From Corinectria fuckeliana (taxonomy: Eukaryota; Ascomycota; Sordariomycetes; Hypocreales; Nectriaceae): 64,000 bases of DNA. The stretch covers positions 292,707-356,706 of the forward strand of contig WPDH01000064.1 of the NCBI GenBank assembly GCA_019137255.1, in the 5' to 3' direction. Within the stretch, counting starts at the first letter, position 1; each line of letters opens with the position of its first letter. The notes under the pieces were generated by a model that saw only the letters and a list, made by a program, of their open reading frames with translations, made no database searches and had not been told where the DNA came from. The position numbers and the translations under genes were made by a program. Positions 1 to 9,959 of this stretch are shown here, piece after piece.

Positions 1-2046
1 CGAGCTGGCGGCACATCGGCTTCTATGCCCAGTGCTTCGCTGCAGTACTTGCGGCAACAAAGTCAAAGACATGGAGCAGCATCGCAAGGATTGTCGCGGT
101 CCACGCGAGAAACTGAGGAAACAGTGCACGAAATGCAGGCAATGATTCGACAAGAATAAGATTGAAGAACATGTTGAGGCTTGCGAGTATTGGCTCTGCA
201 GGCACTGCTCAACAGTAATGTTGGCTGCAGAAAGAGACGAGCATTCAAAGATCTGCCTGGAATGGCTCTGCGGTATTTGCTTGCAAAGAATGAAAGCCTC
301 AGAGAGGTACGAGCACCTGCCGAATTGTCCAGTGTGGAGATGCACGCACTGCATCAAAAAGTTTCCGCGGTCAGCTAAGGATGAACACATCCAGTCTTGC
401 GAGTTCTGGTCCTGCAGAGCGTGTCTTCTGGTTGTCTTCAAGACAGAGAGAGACGCTCACTTGCAGAAATGCGATCGGTGGTGCTGTGGACGCTGCTACA
501 TGAGCATGTTGAAGTCTGAGAGAGATCAGCATCTGCAGAACTGCGAGTACTGGACATGCTCCCGATGTAGCAAGCACTATCTAACGTCGATGAGGGATGA
601 GCATAAGGTTGCATGCCTTGAAGCACAGCCAGTGCGTTGCAACTACTGCCGCAAGACTGGACGACATAAGGAGATTTCTCAGCACGAAGCTGAATGCGAT
701 ACTCGAATCTGTCCAGGCTGCAGGCACGCCCTCAAAGTTGACACAATTGCGGCACATTTGCAAAATGCACAAAGATGGTTTGTTCTAGCTGCTCCTGTAT
801 AGTTGAGCGCAACGGGCCTCATAACTGTCCAAAGCAGCTTTGTCCAATCTGTCTCCGTCGTTTCTCTCGGGGATGTGAGGATGAACATCTAAGAGAGTGT
901 GAAGGATACAAGGTTGACTCTCTTCATTCAAAGAAAGAGTCGGATCGTGCTACCAGGTCAATTTTATCGCAGAATTTTCGATTTCCTCTCCTCGAAGGTT
1001 GCGCTAAAACCCTCACAACGTTTCTCAAGCACCCTCACAACACATTCATTATTGATTTCGAGTGTATCTGCTCAGACGATGGGCCACTACCCCTTCAGGT
1101 AGCTATATTCGATGCTTTTGAGCGACAGGTTATCCCCCCCCACGGTCATAGATCATGAGATGACAGTTGGGGAACTCCGGCAAAAGATCAGCCTTTCGAA
1201 ATTCCACCAAGCTCGCGGCCCGTTCGCCTCTGTTGGGGTGATTCAAAGGTTTCAGCCTGGCCGTGAGGAAGACAGAATGATAGGTCTGACGTGTCATGCA
1301 ATTGCAGACCTTATGCGGAAGCATATCAACGTAAGTGCAACATTCGCCTTCTCTATCGCCTTCTTTTATTTGCTTTTTACTCATCTAACTTGCCTTCTCC
1401 TCCCTAGGAACATGGGCCCGTGGAAGTCTGCATTACTTGGGCAAGGACTCAGATCGATATTCGATGCTTGAGTTACATTCTCAAGACTGCGGGCGCCGAA
1501 GATCTGCTGGTTCCTGAATGGAAATTTAGCGATCAGCCACTGGGATGGTATCATACTATCCGGCGTCAAATGAAACTTGACGCAAGAGTGCTGTCCTTGC
1601 AACTCTCGAAGCTCTACGGGACCTTGTTCCCTGAGGATCGGAGGCTGACCTTGAATGCCCACGACGCCGGGGTTGATGTGACAATGACCATTCGATTAGT
1701 CAAGGCATACCTGCTGAGGGCCTTCAGCATGCCTCTTCCTGGGAAAATTGATTTCCACTTCTCCTCAGCTGATCGTGGCGCGAAGGGATGGGAATTGGAC
1801 GTTGGGAAGTTGCTTAGCCTTCTCGAAAAGGCAACCCCTGCTATTGCCCTAAGCAAAGCCGACGATAACGAGATCAGCCAAAGTGGCATCAATGAGCTCT
1901 TGGACGACGACGACGACGAGATTTGGGAGGATTTCTCAGACGATGAACCTCTGGGGGACATCCTAGACGATGAATCTGCGGGGGATCTCTTAATGAGATT
2001 TGAGGAGAAGCATACATTGGATGATTCCGTGGATGATTCGAATTAA
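1..2046 (+). pseudogene. C2HC finger array plus DEDDh exonuclease, broken, 5' partial
   Basis: Coding sequence enters from the left edge in frame 2. Positions 1-903 encode a repeat of about 24 residues with pattern C-x2-C-x11-H-x3-C, roughly a dozen units, some degenerate. After a linker come three DEDDh exonuclease motifs: D-x-E in IIDFEC (about 1050), an Asp in TQID (about 1450), and H-x4-D in HDAGVD (about 1660). An acidic tail precedes the stop at 2046. A 77 bp intron (1331-1407, gtaagt...cctag, branch ctaac) joins the exonuclease parts. Three lesions break the frame: TGA at 143-145 inside the second finger, one missing A in the run at 762-765, and one extra C in the 8-C run at 1134-1141. 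Correcting each restores the repeat or motif spacing, so the reading is well supported. By family knowledge DEDDh proteins cut DNA or RNA 3'-5'; the substrate here is unknown. It is probably a decaying accessory gene; sequence error is the alternative. Confidence 0.75.
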
Positions 2047-2280
2047 AGATGCCTTTCAGCTATAGACGAAGGCATCTTCACCTCGAACATCTCCCCTTAT
2101 GTCCAGTTCGTCTGCAGATGTTTTGTTCGAGTTTCTTGAAGCAGGTATCTTGTCGTGTTCTTTTCTTTGATCTGTCTAGCCTCTCAAAACATATCTCTTT
2201 CCACAGAATGAAGCGCAATTCGTAATGTCTGTCCCAAATTCCCTTATTCCACCCTTATCCTGCACCAGGCCATCAGACCT

Positions 2281-3983
2281 TTAATCCAAGATAGCACGGA
2301 GTTCTTGAATCTGCTGCAGCACAGCTGATCGACTAGTACCGCCCCTGGCCGATTTCGCCTCAACACTCGACTCATATTCGAAGGCCTTTGTAATATCCGC
2401 TGTAAATCGAGAATCAATAGCTTGCAGTTGCTCCAGGGTTAGCTTATCCATCGGGGTTTCCGTATTTTCCGATAATGCAACAATGCGTCCAGAAATGTGA
2501 TGAGCTTCCCTAAAAGGACATCCGTTTCGCACCAGCCACTCCGCGACATCAGTAGCAAGCATCGTCTTATCTAGGGCAGCTAACATCCGCTCAGGCCGCA
2601 CAGTTATGGTAGCGATGACCCCGTTGGCGATGCCTAGACTGTCTGAAACAGTTTGAACCGAATCTAGCATGGGTTCCCATCCCTCCTGAAGGTCCTTGTT
2701 GTAGCAAGTTGGCAAGCCTTTCACGCTCTGTCAGGTATCTGTTAGTGACTGCTCTTGATCCGCTCCTGATCACTCATGAGCTGATATGTCTATATTCGAA
2801 CTCACCATCATCAGCCCAGCCATTTGACCGAAAGCACGGCCTGACTTGCCGCGCAAAAGTTCCAAACTGTCGGCGTTCTTCTTATTCGGCATTAAACTGG
2901 ACGTGGATTAGAGTCTTGTGGGATTGTCTGGGAGTCGCGATAGATACAACGAACCTGCTGCCGGTACTATAAAGATCTGCCAAACGACAAAACCCAAACT
3001 CAGAAGTGGAGTATAATATGAGATCTTCAGCCCACCTGCTGATATGGCTAGTGAACATCGAGTTCCAGGTCAGGAACTCGATGATAAAGTCACGGTCGCC
3101 TGAAGTGTTCATGGAGTTCAGAGTGATTCCGCTAAAACCAAGCTCCGCAGCTATTGCGTCTCGATCGATGCCAAACACATTGCCAGCTAATGCGCCACAA
3201 CCAAGTGGGCTAAGGTTGACCCTTTCGAAGACCTGGCGCAATCGCTCGAGATCCTGCTTGAACGAAGTAGCATGTGACATTATCCACTGACTCCAGCGAA
3301 CTGGCTGCGCGCGTTGTAAGTGGGTGTAGCCGGGCATGAGGTAGTCGCTAGGGATGTTACTCAGTAAGGGGCTTTGTCCGGATGCAGTGCTAAGCTTACA
3401 TTTCAGCCTCGGCGCGTTTAGTGAGGACTTGAAGGAAAGCAACGAGTTGGCTGTCGATTTCATGGATGCGGTCACGTAGCCACATGCGCATATCACAGAC
3501 GACCTGCTCGTTGCGGCTGCGACCTGTATGTAGCTTGCCAGCGGTGTCCTTTCCGATAACCTCTCCTAATCGACGCTCATTTGCAGTGTGAATCTGATTT
3601 ATTATATTAGCCTTAGGAGATTAAGTGGTGTGGGTTAGCATCTTACATCTTCGTCATTTAGCATAATAGCGAAGGTTCCCTGCTTCCATTCTTCCATCAC
3701 TTTAAGTAGACCACGCTCGATCGTCTTAAATTCGTCTTCAGTAATAATACCGACCTTCGAATTAGCCCTAGCGAAAGCGATCGATCCAAGAATATCCTCT
3801 CTATAGAGAGCCTTATCGTATCCGATAGAGGCATTGTACTTGTGCATGAGCGGATCAATCCCACCTAGGCATCGCAAGGTCAGTATACTAGATCTGAAGC
3901 TTGTGTCTGGGGACAACCGAACCTGTAAACCTGCCACCCCAGAGCATATTGGTTGCCGGGGCGTCCGTCTTCTTTTCAGCCAT
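2281..3983 (-). CDS. ARG4: Argininosuccinate lyase
   Basis: Last enzyme of arginine synthesis: splits argininosuccinate into arginine and fumarate (cytosolic homotetramer of the fumarase/aspartase superfamily). Six exons, complement(2281..2727, 2806..2896, 2955..3347, 3400..3593, 3647..3864, 3923..3983), give 467 residues, the normal family length. Start ATG at 3983 opens MAEKKTDAPATNMLWGGRF, typical of this enzyme. The conserved MPGYTHLQRAQP segment follows the intron at 3348-3399. The superfamily signature G-S-S-x-M-P-x-K-x-N is rebuilt across the intron at 2897-2954, about residues 288-297, with the mobile-loop serine present. All introns are short (52-78 bp) GT-AG. No lesion is seen, so the gene looks functional even though the gene it converges with (ending at 2046) is broken. 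A tandem pair of CACGTG boxes lies about 260 bp upstream. Confidence 0.95.
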
Positions 3984-4238
3984 GTTGGAGTATTTGTTCT
4001 CAGCGCTCGTCGCGATCGTTGCGATTTCAAGGTCGATGGAACTGATGGAGCCAATTGAGGGTAGAGCGCATGGTTATAGCAATTGACGTTCAAATTGAGG
4101 GACGCGAGTCAATTCGGATGATGTTGCTTGATTGAAAAGGTCGAGAACGAGGGCGGGGCTGATCAAGTTCGAAAGCTTTGTTGAGCAGTCAATGGGAAAA
4201 CTTTGTGGGGCCGACACCAGCGGTGTCAGTCACCCTTG

Positions 4239-4256
4239 CACGTGAGCTTGCACGTG
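4239..4256. promoter_or_regulatory. Tandem CACGTG boxes upstream of ARG4
   Basis: Two perfect CACGTG palindromes at 4239-4244 and 4251-4256 sit inside a 12-bp direct repeat (ttgcacgtgag repeated). They lie about 256-273 bp upstream of the ARG4 start. CACGTG is the known core site of bHLH factors of the Cbf1/Pho4/USF kind. A regulatory role here is inferred from position and duplication only. Confidence 0.4.
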
Positions 4257-5193
4257 AGGACCCCTACTACTTTGTGAAGAAAAAGGGGTATTTTCTCTGT
4301 TATCTTCTTTGTATTAAACTAGCTAGAAAGAACACTTTTACTCTTAGAAAATTAAGGCTTTATTGAACTTCATTTCCATCGCATCTGCTGTCCCGACTAT
4401 ATTGTCACATACTTCTTAGCATGGTGAGCTTCTTCACATAACATCGGTCGACCACTAGAAGGGTAAAATCTTAAGCATAAATCACCTCGAGGCCTCAAGA
4501 AGCAAGGATAAGATATGATCGAATCTGGTGTCGTGCCCACGTAGCGCCAAAGCGTCATGCCCGACAGCACAGCAGCTGCCTTGACGCTGAACACGCGCCT
4601 CACTCTCGTTTTAGCCATTGACTCAGCCTGGGACGATTTTCTCGGAACAGAAACCGTAGAGCATGATAGTGGTATCGGAATCAATCGAGAATATATACGG
4701 TTCTTGTTATGCGTAGTTCCTAATTTGTTGCGCGTGTGGGTTGCTCTCGCCGTGGGAATCTAGGGTCAATGCTCATATCGTACCACCCATGCATGGCATG
4801 TTCGACTGACTTGACCCCAGAAAGGCACATTGTCAGGCACAGCCGCAAGACCGTGCACAATGCCTTTTAGGTATGCTGACACTACAATGTGCCTCCGTGC
4901 GTGGGCAACACTTGGCGAGGTCGGACAGTTTCCAATGATTCAGGAATAAGCGCCGAAGTCAGGGGTTCGGTTATTCTGGCACTCGGCAGCCGGCATGGTA
5001 ATGGTGATATCTTAGGTAACGGGTAATTTAATTCCTTTGCACGAGGTATTGTCCAGAGTGATCATGGCCTCAAAATAACCGCCCGATGGTATATCTCCTT
5101 GTTGGCAGTAAGTCGGCCCCAACAAGCAACTCGAAGACCTACTTGCATGGCTAATAGCTTGGACATAGCCGTCCGACAGTGCTGCGGATTTCC

Positions 5194-5227
5194 CCAAGCG
5201 CTGCGATGTTCCAAGCGCTGCGATGTC
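5194..5227. repeat. 17-bp direct tandem duplication
   Basis: The unit ccaagcgctgcgatgtt occurs twice head to tail (5194-5210 and 5211-5227), with one mismatch at the last base. It lies in non-coding DNA and looks like a local replication duplication. Confidence 0.8.
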
Positions 5228-6844
5228 CTAAGCGGAAATGTCTTCGTAGAACAATGTCAATATTGATGCTGATTTGATGCTAGAGAACCCTGCTCCACAA
5301 GTACTTTACTCTAGATTATCTCATTAAAGGTGAATCAGCCTTGTCTGTCCCGCTGCAACATGCCTCACAAGTGGTGATCTTCGTCGCTTAAACTGAGAAC
5401 TGGGCGATGCTCAACTCGCTGACTGCCGAGGACCAATCTGCGCTTTCTGCAGGTAGACGCCTTGAGCTCTAGACATGTCGGCGACAGCAAGCCCCCTCGA
5501 TCAAAGCACAGGCCATCCTCCACAGGCCGTCACGTCAGCCAGCGTTCTCTGCCGCTCCGTTCATGGCCTTGACATCATCTCAAGGAGGGTCGCGTAAGAG
5601 CCGCACGTGCTCGTGTGCGCATTTCACTAGCGAGACAGCTCCCTCCCTCACCAGGTACGGCTGTTACTGTTCCGACCGGGTGTCGATGCAAAGCACCCTG
5701 AACGACGCTACCAAGCCACGCGATCAGGTCGCCACAGTCGCTGAGGGTAGGAGTAGGAATTAGGTATAGTTAAGTGAGCAGGTAGGAAGTAGGACGAGGT
5801 TAAGGATGGGCGACCACAGCCTCATATACGCCTCCTTGGAGCGCGGAGCGCCATTCCGCATGTGGCATGCGCAGACCTGCCCGATCTCCGAGTCTTGTGG
5901 CTAAGCATTAGGCAGGCATTCGGGTGTCGAGGTAATGAAGAGGGTCGCCAGAAACCGGGCGCGACCAATCTGCCCGCTCCTCGTCCTTTGCGCGCGTCCA
6001 GCCGGATCCTGAACCATGGCGAATATTGCATGAAGTGGGGGGAAGCACAGAGCAGATTCAAGTCGTGTGGGTGAGCATGCAGCCCGTGAGCGGGAGAGGG
6101 AGGTTGAGGTGATTAAAGGTGATGCTCACTGATCAAGGGTGATGAAAGCCTGAGCAAGAACGGCGGTGCTGGCTAACCAAGCCCGGCGGCGGGTCTCCTG
6201 GGTTTCGTGGCCGACTACCTACTTAGGTAAGTAGTAGTAGGCGACACTTTTCCACCGAGGGCCCTGTTGATTGGCTGGCGCCCCACGCTCTTTGTACTCA
6301 TAGTAGGTACCTTACCTAGCACACGCTCAAGATGAGATGAGCCAAGGGCAGACGCGTATTGATCAAGGATAATTCGAGGTCAGCTACAAAGTAGACTTAG
6401 ATAGGCTGGACATAGCAAGGTGAATGCGTCTGTTACAGCAAGAATGGCCGCTTTAGATCCTTACAACTGCACCTGTTGCAGATGCCCGGGCCCCTTTTAT
6501 CACCTGGACGCCCCGAACGCCTGCAACCCAGCGGGGCACTCCCACGACGGGGCGGCCTGGAGGTGGGGGTCCCGGCGTCCATCGGGGGCCAGCGGCGCTC
6601 TGGGGATGGATCTGTCCCTACGGGAGTGGCCTCAAGCCGTAGGGTAGGTAGGCGACTTCTGACCTCACACCTCCAATTCCGCCGTGTCAATCCGCCTTTT
6701 TGTCGCAACGTCCCAGCATCGCATTGTCGCCCGAGCCCTCTGCTCAACCCTCCCTCCCCTCCCTTCCCCTCCCTTCTCTTCGACTTAAAGAGCACTTCGC
6801 TCTGGGGCAACCTCCCTACCCCTCACCCCTCGCAGTCGCCAACC

Positions 6845-7486
6845 ATGTACCACCTCGCCAAGGGCATCTACCGCTATGCGACCAGCAAGGAGGAGTACTC
6901 GGTCATCCTCCTCGGCCTCGACAACGCCGGCAAGACCACCTTCCACGAGCAGGTCAAGTCCCTCTTCATCCCCAACGCGCCCGAGCCCAAGCTCAAGACG
7001 GTGCCCACCGTCGGCCAGAACGTCTCGACCATCCCCCTCGCCGACATGTACCTGAAGCTGTGGGACGTCGGCGGCCAGCACTCGCTGCGCAACCTCTGGC
7101 AGAGCTACTACGCCAGCTGCCACGCCATCGTCTTCATCATCGACAGCACCGACATCGGCGACGGCAACCTCGAGCACGGGGACGAGCACACCCGCCTCGA
7201 GGAGTGCCGCCTCGTGCTCGAGGACGTGCTGCAGAACGGCGAGACCGAGGGCGTGCCGCTGTTGATCCTCGCCAATAAGCAGGACCGCGAGGACTGCGTC
7301 GAGACCATCCGCATCAAGGAAGGCCTGGTGAAGAAGGTCATGGAGGGCGACAAGGGCCTGAGCATCCGCGACTCGCGCGTGCTGTCCATGAGCGCCCTGA
7401 CTGGCGACGGCGTCAAGGAGGCCATCGACTGGGTGCGCACGCGAGTGCAGTGGAATAAGGAGTCACGGCCGCCCGTCATGCGATAA
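6845..7486 (+). CDS. ARL3: Arl3/ARFRP1-type Arf-like GTPase
   Basis: Small Ras-superfamily GTPase of the ARFRP1 (yeast Arl3) branch, known to act at the trans-Golgi, where it recruits Arl1 and its golgin effectors. Single exon, 213 residues. P loop GLDNAGKT is at residues 25-32, switch I VPTVGQNV, switch II WDVGGQ, base-binding NKQD, and SAL near the end. The start at 6845 gives MYHLAKGIYRYATSKEEYS, matching the family N terminus; the frame is open upstream to 6476 but that part is low-complexity and has no homology signal. Residue 2 is Tyr, not Gly, so it cannot be N-myristoylated. For yeast Arl3, NatC acetylation of such an N terminus is the known targeting signal, and the same is inferred here. 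Pyrimidine-rich leader upstream. Converges with RRP45. Confidence 0.92.
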   Translation: MYHLAKGIYRYATSKEEYSVILLGLDNAGKTTFHEQVKSLFIPNAPEPKLKTVPTVGQNVSTIPLADMYLKLWDVGGQHSLRNLWQSYYASCHAIVFIIDSTDIGDGNLEHGDEHTRLEECRLVLEDVLQNGETEGVPLLILANKQDREDCVETIRIKEGLVKKVMEGDKGLSIRDSRVLSMSALTGDGVKEAIDWVRTRVQWNKESRPPVMR

Positions 7487-7744
7487 GTCACGACCGCGGG
7501 GGTTCTATGTCAGGCGAGTGTAATGGGTTACGAGCTACGACACTGGCTTTTTGCTGGGAGCTTGCGAGAGTGTAGGACGGCGTATCAATGGTGGGAGGGG
7601 TTCACCTGGCGTCATCATCTTGGTCTTGCGTGCATGGAAGAAATATCGAGCGATTCTGGGGTATCATGCTTATATATTTTTCGTCTTTTTCGTTTTTGTT
7701 TTATTTTGTTTTTTTGCTGTTGGTTGCACCTTGAGACATCACCG

Positions 7745-8685
7745 TCACCTTTCATTCTCCGCCGTCAGTTCCGCCATAAACCCTCCCTTGTCTCTGCGCT
7801 TCGCATCCTCGGCTAGTGTCCGCTCCAGCAGGTCCGTCAGCTCCTTGGACCTGTTCAGCGCGCCGTTCGCGCACTGGATGAACAGCGTCGCATCCAGGGC
7901 CGCGCCTCCGAACTTGGCGATCTGGCAGAGCTCGCCGTGCTTGTTGATGCTGTACGTGCACGTGCTCACCCGCAGCTGCTCTTCCAGCCACGTCGTGTCC
8001 ACGAGCACCTGCGTGTCCTTGCCCTCCTCGCCGAAAAAGCTGAAGGTCACGCAGAAGGGCGAGTGCAGCCAGCTCAGGGGGACGGGCTCTCGCTCGGCCG
8101 AGGTGTAGACGGTGAGCGTCTCTCCCTCGATGGTGGTGTCGGGTTTTCGGAAGTGGCGAAGGGCGGCGACCACGGCCAGACAGGCGCAGTCGGTGAGGTT
8201 CCCATCGTGGGCGAGGACGTGGAGGTCGACTCTGATGGACCAGCACTTTTGCCCCGCGATGAGACATAGAGACTCGGTGTCCAGAGCACCGGACCTTCGA
8301 ACTGTCTTCTCCAGCAGCCTGGACAGCAGCACTTCCTCTAGAGAAGGGCGGTTGACCTCGTATGAAGGGGCGATCATCGGACTGAGTTCCGAAGTAATTG
8401 TGAAAACTCCATCAAAAGGCCGGTCTGAATATGGCACCGTCACCTCGGCCGAGACTTTGGCCAAGACCCTGCGTTCGTCAGTCAGTATCTCCGAGTGAAA
8501 TCAAGACCCAATGGAACGTACCTCGTCTTTCCAAACTTGACCTCAACCACTCCGTACTCATCACCAAAGGTGAGTTCCAGTGGCCGGAACTCGTTGAATT
8601 TGCGTCCATCTACACGCAAGCCCGTTTCCAGGGCCTTGGTAACAAAGGTCTTTTCAGACAGAGACGGCTCAGCTTCTCGAGGCAT
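7745..8685 (-). CDS. RRP45: Exosome subunit RRP45 (RNase PH fold)
   Basis: Predicted subunit of the nine-member RNA exosome core (human EXOSC9), which threads RNA for 3'-5' decay and rRNA processing in nucleus and cytoplasm. Two exons, complement(7745..8468, 8522..8685), give 295 residues, close to the yeast protein. The protein opens MPREAEPSLSEKTFVTKALE, followed by the typical LRVDGRKFNEFRPLEL segment. The 53 bp intron (gtacgt...gcag) splits FGKTR|VLAKVSAEV. The RNase PH fold continues to the C terminus, without the long lysine-rich tail some orthologues carry. RNase PH subunits of eukaryotic exosomes are usually inactive scaffolds, so catalysis is not implied. It is divergent from CWC15, with start codons 259 bp apart. 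Confidence 0.92.
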
Positions 8686-8944
8686 GGTGATGTGTCTTAT
8701 TTTTTCCCTTGTTGGAGGGGTTCGAGGCTCCAGACGGCGCTGAATTTCATACCAAAAGATCGTGGGGCCGTGAGATCACTGAGAAATTCTGCCGGGCGGT
8801 GAGTGCGCACTTCACCTTAGCCAGCGGCGTCTGGCGCGTTCCGGCGACCTGCAAACCACACGGGCGCCCACGTCGACGTCGCATCTCTAGAACATCTCAC
8901 ATTCCTACTGCATCCCACACTGGCAACCTGGACGGGGACTCGCC
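8686..8944. promoter_or_regulatory. Shared divergent promoter RRP45/CWC15
   Basis: Only 259 bp separate the divergent start codons of RRP45 and CWC15, two RNA-processing genes, so the interval must hold both promoters. No clear TATA box is visible. Co-regulation is inferred from the arrangement only. Confidence 0.55.
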
Positions 8945-9889
8945 ATGACTACCGCCCACAGACCCACGTTTGATCCCGTCAGTCCTCCCGACGACGCAGC
9001 GCCGTTCCCGCAAAGACTAACAACCCCCAGGCCGTTGGCAAAGAGGCCCTCCGCGGCCCTGCCTACCACCAGCGCCTGCTCCCCGCGCACACGCAGCTCA
9101 AGTTCCGCCAAGCCGGCCAGGGCGGTGACGCCGACGAACCGACCCGCGACCTGGCAGCCGAGCTGCTCGCCGCCGAGGCCGCCCACTCCAAGAAGATCAA
9201 GGGGACGCTCGCGCCCGCCGCCGACGACGAGGATGACGATGTCGAGATGTCCGGGGGCGTGAAGCGCCCGCCGCCGCCGGGCGAGGAAGAGGGCATGGAA
9301 GCCAAGAGGAGGCGGATCTTGGCGGAGACGAGGGGCATTGATGCGGATGATGACAGCGAGGAGGACGAGGAGGACAGTGACGACGATGACGACGATAGCG
9401 ATGATGATTCGGACGCGGAACTGCAGAGAGAGCTGGACCGTGTCAGGAGAGAGCGAGAGGAGAAGAAGAAAAAGGAGGTACGTCGTAGCAGTCCACAGCC
9501 CTCCCCCCTTCCCCCAGGACGTGGAATATAACACCCGTACAAGGAACTCGAGCGCCTCAAGGCCGAGGAAGATGCCCGAGAGCGAAACATTGCCCTAGGC
9601 AACCCCCTCCTCAACAAGCAAGACTTCACCATGAAACGCCGCTGGGACGACGACGTGGTCTTCAAGAACCAGGCCCGGGGCACGGAGGAGAAGGGCAAGA
9701 AGAAGGAGTTTGTCAACGTGAGTTCTTCTATTTACCCCCCTTGTGATTTTTCCCATTTTAATGTTTACGTTTCCTCTATCCCTAATTTTCCATGCGAGAA
9801 ACGATTTCGCTGACCCTGATCTGATCCACCCCTAGGACCTTCTCCGCTCCGATTTTCATAAGCGTTTCATGAGCAAGTACGTTAGATAA
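8945..9889 (+). CDS. CWC15: Pre-mRNA splicing factor Cwc15/Cwf15
   Basis: Component of the Prp19/NTC-associated spliceosome, nuclear. Four exons, join(8945..8977, 9031..9477, 9544..9717, 9836..9889), give 235 residues. The diagnostic family ends are present: N-terminal MTTAHRPTFDP and C-terminal RSDFHKRFMSKYVR. The middle holds a long Asp/Glu run followed by a charged coiled-coil-like segment (ELQRELDRVRREREEKKKK). The second intron (9478-9543) has a consensus gtacgt donor but must end at AAG (9541-9543): that is the first AG after a TATAAC branch-like site and the only one found that keeps the frame into ELERLKAEEDA. It converges with the xylulokinase gene, with only 70 bp between the stop codons. 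Confidence 0.9.
9478..9543 (+). other. Intron with AAG 3' splice site (CWC15)
   Basis: 66 bp intron. The donor gtacgt is normal. The upstream CCCAG at 9513-9517 would shift the frame, so the AAG at 9541-9543, the first AG after TATAAC, is the acceptor that fits. Confidence 0.65.
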
Positions 9890-9959
9890 AAGATTCATAT
9901 CGGGAAGAAAACAAAAATCCACCACCCCATTGTTAGACATTAGATACCCTCATTCAGAT

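Larger units (their letters stand above)
3984..6844. other. Intergenic region, no gene recognised
   Basis: A 2.9 kb stretch between the divergent ARG4 and Arl3-like genes. Only short, unconvincing reading frames occur. It contains two CACGTG boxes near 4240, a TGACTCA (Gcn4/CPC1-type) heptamer at 4619-4625 that is probably too far from ARG4 to be sure of, a 17-bp tandem duplication at 5194-5227, several TAGGTA/TACCTA-type short palindromic tracts near 6220-6320, and a pyrimidine-rich tract at about 6740-6800 just before the downstream start. Confidence 0.7.

Noticed and set aside
4619..4625. TGACTCA heptamer as a Gcn4/CPC1 site for ARG4
   Set aside because: About 640 bp from the start and single; too weak to call as a feature, mentioned only in the region note.
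6476..6844. In-frame upstream extension of the Arl3-like GTPase
   Set aside because: Pro/Ser/Arg low-complexity sequence overlapping a pyrimidine-rich promoter tract; the family N terminus begins exactly at 6845.
8718..8732. ggttcgaggctcc resembling a tRNA B box
   Set aside because: Wrong bases at the 3' end of the box, no A box and no cloverleaf around it. No tRNA was found anywhere in the window.
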